Of a stretch of 64,000 nucleotides of DNA, positions 37,792 through 45,577 are shown piece after piece; position 1 is the stretch's first letter, and each line of letters begins with the position of its first letter. The translations under genes were made by a program, and so were the position numbers. The notes under the pieces are model-generated. The model worked only from the letters and a program-made list of their open reading frames with translations, ran no database searches and was not told the DNA's origin. The DNA is from Arthrobacter sp. SLBN-83 (GTDB lineage: Bacteria > Actinomycetota > Actinomycetes > Actinomycetales > Micrococcaceae). Where the stretch lies: assembly GCF_006715285.1 (NCBI RefSeq), contig NZ_VFMX01000001.1, positions 2,232,001-2,296,000 of the forward strand, in the 5' to 3' direction.

Positions 37792-38208
37792 ATGACCTAC
37801 ACCCTGGCCACTGCCGTCTCCCTTCCCTGGGCCGAAGCCGTGGAACGCACCCGTGAAGCCCTTGCCGCGCAGGGGTTCGGCATCCTGACGGAAATCAACG
37901 TCCGGTCCATCTTCAAAGCCAAGCTTGGCGCTGAAGCCGCGGACGCCGTCGGGGATTACGTCATCCTTGGCGCCTGCAACCCGGCCCTTGCCAGCCGCGC
38001 CCTCGCCGCCGAACCGGAAATGGGCGCCCTGCTGCCCTGCAATGTCGTGGTTCGCCGCAACGGCTCTGCCGAGGCGACCACAGTGGAGGCGATCGACCCG
38101 CAAACCATGGTTCAGCTCAGCAGCGCACCTTCCGTTAAGGAAGTAGCGGACGACGCCGGCAGCCGCCTGCGCAAGGCGCTCGCCAGCCTGGGCGGTACAG
38201 GGGAGTAA
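37792..38208 (+). CDS. DUF302 domain protein
   Basis: A 138-residue protein with the DUF302 pattern: AVERTREALAAQGFGILTEINV near residue 16, YVILGACNPALASRALAAEP near 58 and the LPCNVVVRRNG strand near 84. AAGGAG precedes the ATG at 37792. It lies 44 bp after the CstR gene and may be co-transcribed with it. DUF302 proteins occur with redox and sulfur genes; no activity is established to my knowledge. Confidence 0.88.
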   Translation: MTYTLATAVSLPWAEAVERTREALAAQGFGILTEINVRSIFKAKLGAEAADAVGDYVILGACNPALASRALAAEPEMGALLPCNVVVRRNGSAEATTVEAIDPQTMVQLSSAPSVKEVADDAGSRLRKALASLGGTGE

Positions 38209-38221
38209 ACGGTCCGCACGC

Positions 38222-38275
38222 CAAACCACGACGCTGGGGCCCGCCGTGACGGTGGGGCCCAGCGTTGCTTGGTTT
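38222..38275. terminator. Bidirectional terminator between convergent genes
   Basis: ACGCTGGGGCCC on the left pairs with GGGGCCCAGCGT on the right, and the flanks AAACCA and TTGGTTT extend the stem. It lies between the DUF302 gene and the convergent copper-storage-like gene. Confidence 0.75.
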
Positions 38276-38301
38276 AAATGCCGCGGCCGGTCGCCCGCAG
38301 A

Positions 38302-38709
<408 letters not shown>

Positions 38710-38766
38710 TGGGCTCTCTCGATTCCGGTTGTGGTCAGTGGATGGTGGGCAGGCTGAAGTGCCCGT

Positions 38767-39231
38767 TTACGTCCGGCTGATGGAGAGCTGGTCCAGCGTC
38801 AGTGCCTGCCGCCGGGGCTCGGGCTCCTGCGCCACCTGCAGCACGTGCTGCTGCCCGGCAGCCACGGCGACTGTGGACGGGTCCGGCGCGGCCACCTTCG
38901 TTGGCGCGGGTTCGCTGCGTGAAGCGGGGTAGCGGTCGCAGCACGCGCGGTGCTGCGGCGAGTCCCCGGGGCAGGATGCGTCATGGCCATCCCTGGCGTG
39001 AGCGGACGACGCCGGGTGGAGCAGTTCCGCGCCGGCCGCGGCGTTAAGGGGCTCATGGAAGTGGGCGGCGGCTGCGTGCTGCACGGCGGACAGTGCCGGA
39101 GCAGGCTCCGCCACCAGCGCGTACCGGGTGCCCTGCGAGTAGGAGGCTGCGGCCACGAGCAGCACGCCCAGGAGAAGCGAACCCAAAAGGATCCGCAGTG
39201 CTGCAGGCACGCGAATCGTTCTTTCGGGCAT
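38767..39231 (-). CDS. Small membrane-anchored/exported protein with Cys-His region
   Basis: A 154-residue protein. The ATG at 39231 starts MPERTIRVPAALRILLGSLL, leading into a single hydrophobic helix (about 12-32). The rest is extracytoplasmic and holds HARDGHDASCPGDSPQHRAC and nearby Cys/His residues around 85-107, a possible metal site, then a disordered tail. It resembles actinobacterial DUF6153-type proteins, which I recall only loosely. It is 57 bp upstream of the Csp-like gene, so a shared copper role is possible. An ATG at 39318 is less likely. Confidence 0.6.
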   Translation of the reverse strand: MPERTIRVPAALRILLGSLLLGVLLVAAASYSQGTRYALVAEPAPALSAVQHAAAAHFHEPLNAAAGAELLHPASSAHARDGHDASCPGDSPQHRACCDRYPASRSEPAPTKVAAPDPSTVAVAAGQQHVLQVAQEPEPRRQALTLDQLSISRT

Positions 39232-39322
39232 CGCCTTCGGCTTCGTTGGACGTCTCCTTGCCCGGCTCGCGGAACGTTGTGGGTCACGGCGGCCAGCCGT
39301 AGTGCGGAAGGGCCCCATGTGA

Positions 39323-39338
39323 TCTACTACTAAGTAGA
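39323..39338. promoter_or_regulatory. Candidate operator upstream of the flavodoxin-like reductase gene
   Basis: TCTACT-ACTA-AGTAGA is a 6-bp inverted repeat with a 4-base centre, in an AT-rich stretch about 40 bp upstream of the ATG at 39378. Such sites often bind MarR- or HxlR-type redox regulators; no such regulator is in the window. Confidence 0.4.
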
Positions 39339-39377
39339 CTGACTATTTTGGTTGAGAAAATCAAGGGAGCCCCGCTG

Positions 39378-39986
39378 ATGTCCACCCTGTCCGCTCTTGC
39401 CCTGATCTGTACCCTCACCCCCTCCCCGGAACCGTCCAGCAGTGAACTGATGGCCCAGCACATCCTTGACGAATTGGAAGGCCACGGGGTGGCCACCGAG
39501 TCACTGCGCGTCGTGGACCATGACGTGAAGCGCGGCGTGCAGGTGGACATGGGCAACGGCGATGCGTGGCCCGCAATCCACAAAAAGATCCTGGCCGCGG
39601 ACATCCTGGTCCTCTCCACCCCCATCTGGATGGGTCATCCCTGCAGCGTTGCCCAGCAGGTCATGGAGCGCCTGGACGCCGACCTGTCGGAAATGGACGA
39701 CGACGGCCGGCCGGTCATGTACGGCAAGGTGGCCACGGTTGCCGTGGTGGGAAACGAGGACGGGGCCCACAAGACCATCGCCGACATGATGCAGGGGCTG
39801 AACGACGTCGGCTTCAGCCTTCCAGCCCAGGGCGGCACCTACTGGGTGGGGGAGGCCATGCAGACCGTGGACTTCAAGGACCTTGAGAAGGTGCCGGACC
39901 CGGTGGCCTCCACCAACGCAGGGCTTGCCCGCAACGCCGTGCACCTGGCCAGGCTCCTGCGGTCCAACCAGTACCCGGCCAAGTAG
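39378..39986 (+). CDS. Flavodoxin-like NAD(P)H-dependent FMN reductase/oxidoreductase
   Basis: A 202-residue flavodoxin-fold protein. ALICTLTPSPEPSSSELMAQHIL near the start is the phosphate-binding loop region, ADILVLSTPIWMGHPCSVAQ near residue 74 is the isoalloxazine-binding loop, and VAVVGNEDGAHKTIADM near 123 is the second flavin loop. I prefer the ATG at 39378 (GGGAG upstream) over a TTG at 39348. It may reduce quinones or other oxidants. It is followed 47 bp later by the HAD-type gene on the same strand. Confidence 0.85.
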   Translation: MSTLSALALICTLTPSPEPSSSELMAQHILDELEGHGVATESLRVVDHDVKRGVQVDMGNGDAWPAIHKKILAADILVLSTPIWMGHPCSVAQQVMERLDADLSEMDDDGRPVMYGKVATVAVVGNEDGAHKTIADMMQGLNDVGFSLPAQGGTYWVGEAMQTVDFKDLEKVPDPVASTNAGLARNAVHLARLLRSNQYPAK

Positions 39987-40033
39987 CAGGCAGCCCAGCG
40001 CTGGAGCGCCTTTCGGAACAGGAAAGGAACATC

Positions 40034-40705
40034 ATGTCCGAACCGTTGGTCATTGTTTTTGACGTCAACGAGACCCTCTCCGACATGGCCCCGCTGGGCG
40101 AGGCTTTCGCCCAGGTTGGGGCACCACGGGCGTTGGCCAAGCTTTGGTTCGCCACGCTCCTGCGGGACGGGTTCGCGCTCGCGGCCAGCGGAGGCAAGGA
40201 ATCCTTCGCCACCATCGGCGCCGATGCCCTCCGCACTCTGCTGGGAGCCGAAGGAATCTCCGGAAACCTGGAGACCGCCGTCGAACGCGTCATGGCTGCC
40301 ATGCAGAACCTCTCCCTTCACCCGGACGTCCCGGACGGCATCCGCGCCCTCGCCGCGGCCGGCCACCGGCTGGTCACCCTGACCAACGGCGCCGCGGCCA
40401 ACACCGACAAACTGCTGGTTGCCGGCGGCGTCAGGGACGAATTCGAGCAGCTTCTCTCCGTGGAGGACGCCCCTGCCTGGAAGCCGGCCAGGCCCGCCTA
40501 TGAGTACGCGGCAACAGCGGCCGGAACCGCTCCTTCGGGAATGCTGCTGGTCGCAGTGCATCCCTGGGACATCCATGGGGCAGCCAAAGCCGGGCTGCGG
40601 ACCGCGTGGATCAACCGGACCGGTGCCCGCTACCCCTCCTATTTCCAGTCCCCGGACATCACCATCCCGGCCCTCACCGGACTGCCTGCCGTGCTCGCCG
40701 CGTAA
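40034..40705 (+). CDS. HAD-superfamily hydrolase, 2-haloacid dehalogenase type II-like
   Basis: A 223-residue HAD hydrolase related to L-2-haloacid dehalogenase. The nucleophile Asp is in VFDVNETLSDM at residue 9, Thr13 follows, LTNGAAAN near 116 gives motif II, and Lys is in AWKPARPAYEY near 152. The motif III region is VAVHPWDIHGA: the Asp is kept, but the Asn used by L-DEX is replaced by His and a Ser by Ala. It may therefore act on another haloacid or a phosphate ester. AGGAAAGGAAC precedes the start. It lies 53 bp before an alpha/beta hydrolase gene. Confidence 0.85.
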   Translation: MSEPLVIVFDVNETLSDMAPLGEAFAQVGAPRALAKLWFATLLRDGFALAASGGKESFATIGADALRTLLGAEGISGNLETAVERVMAAMQNLSLHPDVPDGIRALAAAGHRLVTLTNGAAANTDKLLVAGGVRDEFEQLLSVEDAPAWKPARPAYEYAATAAGTAPSGMLLVAVHPWDIHGAAKAGLRTAWINRTGARYPSYFQSPDITIPALTGLPAVLAA

Positions 40706-40758
40706 CCGGCAGGCCCCGCAGTTACCGTCATACCCAACCTCGAAACGGAGACCATCCC

Positions 40759-41583
40759 ATGGCCCAGCCCGTTGAACGCCGCGCGGTTGACGTGGACGGC
40801 GTCCCGCTGTCCTACCTCGCCGCGGGGGACGAGTCCGGCCCGCCGCTGATCCTGCTGCACGGCACCTTCTGGAGCCGTGTGTGGCAGCCCGTCCTGCCGG
40901 CCCTCGGCGAACACAGCCGCTGTTACGCGCTGGACTTTCCGGGCTTCGGCCGGAGCGGGGGAGAGCTGGACGTTGGGCAGGCCACCGTCCCGGCCCTGGC
41001 GAAGACCGTGCTTAGGGCTGCGGACGCCCTGGGTATTGGCGGGTTTGACGTCGCGGCGCATGACATAGGCGGCGGCGTGGCCCAGCAGCTCGCCGCCACC
41101 AGCGGGAGGGTGCGGAAGATGGTCCTGATGAACGCCGTCATGTTCGACTCCTGGCCGGTTCCCGCCGTCGAGCGTTTCCGGGACCCCGACGTGCGGGCAA
41201 ACACCACCGAAGAGGACCTCCTCGCTGCCCGCCGCAAGTCCACCCAGGGCTGCGCCATCCGGACGTTGAGCGAGGAGGAACTGGCGGACTACCTTTCGCC
41301 GTGGCAGTCACCGGCCCGGGGGCGTTCCTGGATGGCAATGGCAGCCGCGGCCGATCCGCGCTTCACCCTGGACCTGGTGCCGGCCCTCAAGGAAGCCGCC
41401 ATCCCCACCCGGCTGGTGTGGGGCCGGGACGACGACTTCCAGAAAATCGAATTTGCCCGCCGGTACGTGGAAGAGATCCCCAACGCAGACCTGGTGGAGG
41501 TGGACGGCAAGCACATCCCCACTGAGGATTCACCGGACGCCGTTGCCAAAGCAATGCTGGAGCACCTGGCGACGGGACAGTAG
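40759..41583 (+). CDS. Alpha/beta hydrolase with Asp nucleophile (haloalkane dehalogenase/epoxide hydrolase-like)
   Basis: A 274-residue hydrolase. The nucleophile elbow reads VAAHDIGGGVAQQ near residue 100, so the nucleophile is Asp as in haloalkane dehalogenases, fluoroacetate dehalogenases and epoxide hydrolases. The oxyanion loop is LLHGTFWSRVW near 32, the acid is in VWGRDDDFQ near 219 and the His in VDGKHIPTED near 248. The Arg pair that binds carboxylate in fluoroacetate dehalogenase is absent after the nucleophile. The substrate is unknown. It ends about 80 bp before the fluoride riboswitch. Confidence 0.86.
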   Translation: MAQPVERRAVDVDGVPLSYLAAGDESGPPLILLHGTFWSRVWQPVLPALGEHSRCYALDFPGFGRSGGELDVGQATVPALAKTVLRAADALGIGGFDVAAHDIGGGVAQQLAATSGRVRKMVLMNAVMFDSWPVPAVERFRDPDVRANTTEEDLLAARRKSTQGCAIRTLSEEELADYLSPWQSPARGRSWMAMAAAADPRFTLDLVPALKEAAIPTRLVWGRDDDFQKIEFARRYVEEIPNADLVEVDGKHIPTEDSPDAVAKAMLEHLATGQ

Positions 41584-41664
41584 CAAACACCCTTCCCTGG
41601 GCTGCGGAGCCAGCCTACGTCATAGGGTGGCGGTCTCCGCAGGCGTGCCTGTAGTCTCTGTTCA

Positions 41665-41742
41665 CGGTGATGGATCCCGCCGGAACACTTCGCACGCACG
41701 GAGCTCAGTGTTCGAACCGCCTCCTGGCTGATGGTTCCTACC
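41665..41742 (+). ncRNA. Fluoride riboswitch (crcB motif) aptamer
   Basis: The RNA shows the conserved parts of the fluoride aptamer in order: GGUGAUGGAUCCCGCC, an extended hairpin (GAACACU ... AGUGUUC), AACCGCC, then GGCUGAUG and UUCCUACC. The GGAUCC/GGUUCC helix and the GCC-UCCU-GGC hairpin can form. Two crcB fluoride-channel genes lie downstream, which is the classic target. It would raise expression of the operon when fluoride binds. The match is by eye against the known consensus. Confidence 0.88.
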
Positions 41743-41762
41743 TTTGCTGATACGAAGGTAGG
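41737..41762 (+). promoter_or_regulatory. Fluoride riboswitch expression platform hairpin
   Basis: CCTACCTT at 41737-41744 pairs perfectly with AAGGTAGG at 41755-41762 across a 10-base loop. The left arm is the conserved CUACC end of the aptamer, so this hairpin and the fluoride-bound aptamer exclude each other. No U-tract follows, so control may be at translation or by Rho. Confidence 0.7.
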
Positions 41763-41817
41763 TGAGCCATGCCCGCATCCCGGCCCGGTTATCCTGCCCC
41801 ACGCGACAGGAGCGCAT

Positions 41818-42369
41818 ATGAGTGACCCGGAAAAACCATCCGACCCTTCGAGCAAAAGCAATGCCTTCCATCCGGGGAAGATGAGTGGGCCGGTGCTGAT
41901 GGGGGTGGTCCCGGGCCAGCCGCTGGCCGTGGCACACCGTGCAGCGGAACTGGCGTACAGCCTGGGCGTGAAACTGATCTGCGCCTATGTTGACGTCACC
42001 ACCTACCTCGCCGAAGAACCCGGCGGGCGGGCCGAGGCGCTGCCGATCGACCCCGACGGCATTGACGACGACATCGAAGGCATCAGTGCCGGCATCTCCG
42101 GGCACCTCGCGGACGCCTTGCATGGGGCAGGTATCGACTGGTCCTTCGTGACCCTGGCCGGGGACCCGGCAAGGGCACTGGGACGGCTGGCGGAATCCAC
42201 GGATGCCTCGGTCATCGTCGTCGGCACCCGGGAACGCGGGTTCGGCGCCCGCTTCGAGGAACTCCTGGTGGGCTCCGTCGCCGTCCACCTCACGCACCGC
42301 CAGCACCGGCCCGTCCTGGTGGTCCCGCTCGCCCCCCACGCCAAGCGCCACCCGAGGGAGGGCCGATGA
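41818..42369 (+). CDS. Universal stress protein (UspA family)
   Basis: A 183-residue protein with one Usp domain. VLMGVVPGQPLAVAHRAAELA near residue 26 is the first strand and helix, and GTRERGFGARFEELLVGSVAVHLTHRQHRPVLVVP near 137 holds the ATP-binding G-x2-G...G-S pattern. AGGAG precedes the ATG at 41818. It is the first gene behind the fluoride riboswitch and overlaps the first crcB gene by 4 bp, so it should be induced by fluoride. The mechanistic role is unknown. Confidence 0.9.
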   Translation: MSDPEKPSDPSSKSNAFHPGKMSGPVLMGVVPGQPLAVAHRAAELAYSLGVKLICAYVDVTTYLAEEPGGRAEALPIDPDGIDDDIEGISAGISGHLADALHGAGIDWSFVTLAGDPARALGRLAESTDASVIVVGTRERGFGARFEELLVGSVAVHLTHRQHRPVLVVPLAPHAKRHPREGR

Positions 42370-42962
42370 CGGAACCGCCTGTTCCCGGGACCGCAGCGTC
42401 GTCCCGCACCCCGGGGGCACCTGCAGGAGAGGACCACATGCTAGACGGCGGCATGGGGGAACAAACCGCCGCGGATATCGACCCCGATGCGGGGACCCTC
42501 GGGGAAGTCCGCGCCCACCGCCCGGTCCACCTGCACCCCGGATATGTTCTGGTGGTGATCGCCGGGGGCGTGTTTGGCGCCTTGGCCCGCTACGGGCTCA
42601 GCACGCTGTTGCCCGCTCCGGGCGGATGGCCGCTGCCCACCCTCGTCATCAACCTGGCCGGGGCCCTCCTGCTCGGCGCCCTGCTCGAAGCGCTGGTACG
42701 CCGCGGCCCGGATACCGGAACGCGCAGGATCATCCGCCTGCTCGCCGGGACCGGGTTCATGGGCGCGTTCACCACCTACAGCACGCTCGCCCTGGAAACC
42801 AACACCCTCCTGGACGCCGGACGCGTCGCCGACGGGCTGCTCTACCTCGCCGCCACCCTGATCGGTGGGGCCGCGGCAACAGTGGCAGGAATCTGGTTGG
42901 CCGCAGGCCACCATGCCCGGGCAACCACCCGGGCAACCATCCAGCAGGAGGCGGGCCGGTGA
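42366..42962 (+). CDS. crcB: CrcB/Fluc fluoride channel, long form
   Basis: A 198-residue member of the CrcB family of fluoride-specific channels. The core of about 125 residues has four helices with GVFGALARYGLSTLLP, LVINLAGALLLGALLEAL and GFMGAFTTYSTLALE, the last being the Phe/Thr track motif (with Tyr in place of the usual Phe). It has an unusual N-terminal extension of about 60 disordered, Pro/Gly-rich residues that includes another possible start at Met26. It overlaps the second crcB gene by 4 bp; paired small channel genes in Gram-positives usually form heterodimers. Confidence 0.92.
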   Translation: MTEPPVPGTAASSRTPGAPAGEDHMLDGGMGEQTAADIDPDAGTLGEVRAHRPVHLHPGYVLVVIAGGVFGALARYGLSTLLPAPGGWPLPTLVINLAGALLLGALLEALVRRGPDTGTRRIIRLLAGTGFMGAFTTYSTLALETNTLLDAGRVADGLLYLAATLIGGAAATVAGIWLAAGHHARATTRATIQQEAGR

Positions 42963-43336
42963 ACCCGCTGATTATTGTCCTGCTGGGCTTGGCCGGCGGT
43001 TTAGGTGCCGGGACCCGCTTCGTCGTGGACGGGCTGGTCCGTTCCAAACTGCGCACCGCCCTGCCGGTGGGGACCATCGCCATCAACATCACCGGGTCCT
43101 TCCTCCTGGGCCTGGTCGCGGGGGCAGTCATCTTCCATGCCGCGCCAATGGAGCTGCAGGCCATTGCCGGGACCGGGTTCCTGGGCGGCTACACCACCTT
43201 CAGCACCGCCAGTTTCGAAACCGTCCGGCTCATCCAGTCCGGCCGCACCGGCCTGGCCCTCCTCAATGGAATCGGGACTGCGGCAGCCGCGGTGGGCGCC
43301 GCTGCGGCCGGCCTCGCCCTGGCCAGTCTGTTGTAG
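42959..43336 (+). CDS. crcB: CrcB/Fluc fluoride channel, short form
   Basis: A 125-residue channel subunit starting at a GTG that overlaps the previous stop. Four hydrophobic helices carry GLGAGTRFVVDGLV, IAINITGSFLLGLVAG and GFLGGYTTFSTASFETV, the canonical fluoride-path motif with TTFST. With the long-form partner it would form a dual-topology channel that lets fluoride leave the cytoplasm. It ends 5 bp before the convergent phosphatidyltransferase gene. Confidence 0.94.
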   Translation: MNPLIIVLLGLAGGLGAGTRFVVDGLVRSKLRTALPVGTIAINITGSFLLGLVAGAVIFHAAPMELQAIAGTGFLGGYTTFSTASFETVRLIQSGRTGLALLNGIGTAAAAVGAAAAGLALASLL

Positions 43337-43341
43337 GCGAA

Positions 43342-44574
43342 TTACTGGATGGCCTCCAGAAGCGCGGCCCGGTGGTGGCTCTCCAGCTGGACCACATCGC
43401 GCGTGAAGGAGAATGCGAGCAGGCCGAGGGCCAGAACCGGCGCCGCAGCTGCCGCAGCCGGGGGCGTCCCGGGGAGCAACGCCACCAGCAATGCGAACGG
43501 CTGGAACGCCCCGATCACCTTGCGGGTCATGCTCGGCGGCAGCGCGGCACGGAGGTGCGGCCGGAAGAAGCCCGCGGCCGTGAACACGTAGTACATGGCC
43601 CCAATAAGCAACGTCCACGGACCAACGACGGCGGCAGCAGCGACGGACAGGACCAGGACCAGGGCAGCATCCGTGGCACCGTCAAACCGGGCCCCTTCCG
43701 CAGACGAGGTGCCGGTGCGCCGGGCCACCGCACCATCAACCCCGTCCAGGAGGAACGCGGCGCCGCCCAGCGTGGGCAGGAGCAGATCGGCGCGGGGCCC
43801 GGAAAAAAGCTGCGCCGCCGCCAGCACGGCGCAGAGCGCAACGAGGACGGCGCGCAGCAGGGTGACGCGGTCTGCCGGGGTTGAGAAGCGCGGGATGCGC
43901 CGCAGGATGGAGCCGACGGCGGCCCCGGCCACCACGGTGCCGGCGGCCAGCCCGGCCAACTGGGCCACCAGGCCGGACGGGGTCAGGGTGAGCAGCCACA
44001 GTGCCGCCAGCCCGTAAGCGGTGAGGGTGGCCAGCGCGTCCGGCACTGCCCGTTCAGCTGCGCTCATCGGCACCTCCCCCCGCATCCTGGCAACGGCAGC
44101 GGTGATCTTCACTGTCGGCGGCGTCCGGCCGGAAGCCTGCTGCCGTCGTCGTACCTTGCCCTGTGCCCCGGCACGGACCAGGCCGGCGAGTGCCAGCAGG
44201 GCCCCGGCCCCTTCGGCAACGGCGCTGAGGGTTTTGGAGAAGAACCAGACGGGGTCGTACATGGCCGGGATGGGCCCGATCGCCGGGATGTCCACATACC
44301 GGTAGAGTACGACGGCGGCGAAAGCGCTGAGTGCCACCAGCAGGGCCAGGGCGTAGGCGGCGCGGCTGCCACGGACCAGGACGTAGATGCCGGCCACCAG
44401 GGCCGCGGCAGCTTCGAGGAGGAACAGCGTGCCCTGGCTGACGGTGCCGGGTTGGGCGTTCTGGTAGCCGGGGGCAAGGAACAAGTGGACGCCGGCATCG
44501 ATGAACAGCGCCAGTGCGGTCAATAGTCGTAGAGCCACGCTTATGTATACGCCGGAAATTCGCCTCAGGTTCAT
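43342..44574 (-). CDS. CDP-alcohol phosphatidyltransferase with extra N-terminal membrane domain
   Basis: A 410-residue membrane protein. Residues 170-410 form a CDP-alcohol phosphatidyltransferase with the signature DGVDGAVAR...GARFDGATD near 285-310, which transfers phosphatidyl from CDP-diacylglycerol to an alcohol. Residues 1-130 form a separate four-helix membrane domain. A Met at about 170 (MSAAERAVPD) has GGGGAGG just upstream and looks like the original start of the enzyme, so two genes may have become one. The alcohol acceptor cannot be told. Confidence 0.8.
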   Translation of the reverse strand: MNLRRISGVYISVALRLLTALALFIDAGVHLFLAPGYQNAQPGTVSQGTLFLLEAAAALVAGIYVLVRGSRAAYALALLVALSAFAAVVLYRYVDIPAIGPIPAMYDPVWFFSKTLSAVAEGAGALLALAGLVRAGAQGKVRRRQQASGRTPPTVKITAAVARMRGEVPMSAAERAVPDALATLTAYGLAALWLLTLTPSGLVAQLAGLAAGTVVAGAAVGSILRRIPRFSTPADRVTLLRAVLVALCAVLAAAQLFSGPRADLLLPTLGGAAFLLDGVDGAVARRTGTSSAEGARFDGATDAALVLVLSVAAAAVVGPWTLLIGAMYYVFTAAGFFRPHLRAALPPSMTRKVIGAFQPFALLVALLPGTPPAAAAAAPVLALGLLAFSFTRDVVQLESHHRAALLEAIQ

Positions 44575-44682
44575 TGGGCCCTGTTATGTCTGCGGGTTTT
44601 GTGGGGAATATTTAGGGGCGTCTGGAATATTGCGCCTTTTAGCGGGCACCTGCGCCTGCGCCTACGAGTAAGGAGAACAGCG

Positions 44683-45228
44683 ATGACCCTTCCCAAGGAA
44701 CTTACGCCGGGAACTTGGACCTTGGACATGGCCCACAGCGAGATCGGCTTCAGCGTCCGCCATGCCGGGATCAGCAAGGTCCGGGGCCGCTTCACCGAGG
44801 CGTCGGCGGAGGCGCGCGTTGGCCAGTCCCTTGCGGACTCTTCCGTGCACGCCACGGTCTCCACCGCCAGCTTCAACTCCGGCGACGCCAACCGCGACGG
44901 CCATGTGCGCGGGGCGGATTTCTTTGACGTGGAGCAGTATCCGGAGATGACGTTCCGCGGCACCCACATCGAAGGCGACGGCGAGGAGTACACCCTGACC
45001 GGGGACCTCACCATCAAGGGCGTCACCCGGCCCGTGGAGCTTGAGGTGGAGTTCACCGGCGTCGCCGTTGACCCCTTCGGCGCCACCCGCGCCGGCTTCT
45101 CCGCCGAAACCGAGATCAGCCGCAAGGAGTTCGGGCTGACCTGGAACGCGGCCCTGGAGGCCGGCGGCGTGCTGGTCAGCGACAAGGTGAAGATCAACCT
45201 CGAAGCAGCACTGGTCAAGCAGGGCTAA
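44683..45228 (+). CDS. YceI family protein
   Basis: A 181-residue lipocalin-like YceI protein. WTLDMAHSEIGFSVRHAGISK near residue 11, SFNSGDANRDGHVRGADFFD near 66 and the MTFRGTHIEGDGEEYTLTGD strand are typical. No signal peptide is present, so it should be cytosolic. The family binds polyisoprenoids such as demethylmenaquinone and is linked to stress. AGGAGAACAGCG precedes the ATG at 44683. Confidence 0.93.
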   Translation: MTLPKELTPGTWTLDMAHSEIGFSVRHAGISKVRGRFTEASAEARVGQSLADSSVHATVSTASFNSGDANRDGHVRGADFFDVEQYPEMTFRGTHIEGDGEEYTLTGDLTIKGVTRPVELEVEFTGVAVDPFGATRAGFSAETEISRKEFGLTWNAALEAGGVLVSDKVKINLEAALVKQG

Positions 45229-45269
45229 CCGGCGGCGGAACTTTCCGACGCCCAAATTCACTTTCGACG

Positions 45270-45319
45270 CGCAAAAACCATGGCGCTACCGAAATACCGG
45301 TAGCGCCATGGTTTTTGCG
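45270..45319. terminator. Perfect 21-bp inverted repeat, terminator-like
   Basis: The arms 45270-45290 and 45299-45319 are perfect inverse complements with an 8-base loop. The core GCGCTACC/GGTAGCGC is flanked by A5/T5 runs, so it can terminate in either direction. It lies after the YceI gene. The left flank TTTCGACGCG resembles intergenic repeats at 59459 and 63353. Confidence 0.75.
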
Positions 45320-45523
45320 TCGCGGAAATGAACCTGCGCAGCGCCAAGGCCACGGCGATAGTGGCTCCGGCCGCCCGGATTGTGGGCAAATTCCCAGCCG
45401 GCTTTCCATCACTGCCAAGCGGCGATGTGCGAGGGTGTAGCCACCCATCGGCGCTGAAGGCCTTCCGGCTGCGGATCTGCCGCGTGCGCGCCGTCCGGAA
45501 CGCCGGAGCGACAGGAGGGTGCC

Positions 45524-45577
45524 ATGCGCATCAGCAGCGAAAACAGCACCCCGGGCGGACCGTGCTGCAGTGATTAA
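45524..45577 (+). CDS. Possible 17-residue leader peptide overlapping the phospholipase start
   Basis: An ATG at 45524 with an ideal AGGAGGG Shine-Dalgarno opens a 17-codon frame, MRISSENSTPGGPCCSD, whose stop (45575-45577) overlaps the GTG start of the phospholipase at 45570 in another frame. The arrangement would couple translation of the two. The two adjacent Cys codons near the end recall Cys-responsive leaders in actinobacteria, but no sulfur link is known for this gene. Confidence 0.45.
   Translation: MRISSENSTPGGPCCSD

Noticed and set aside
40759..41583. Calling the alpha/beta hydrolase a fluoroacetate dehalogenase
   Set aside because: The nucleophile is Asp, but the following Arg residues that bind the carboxylate are Ile and Gly here, so the specific name is not supported.
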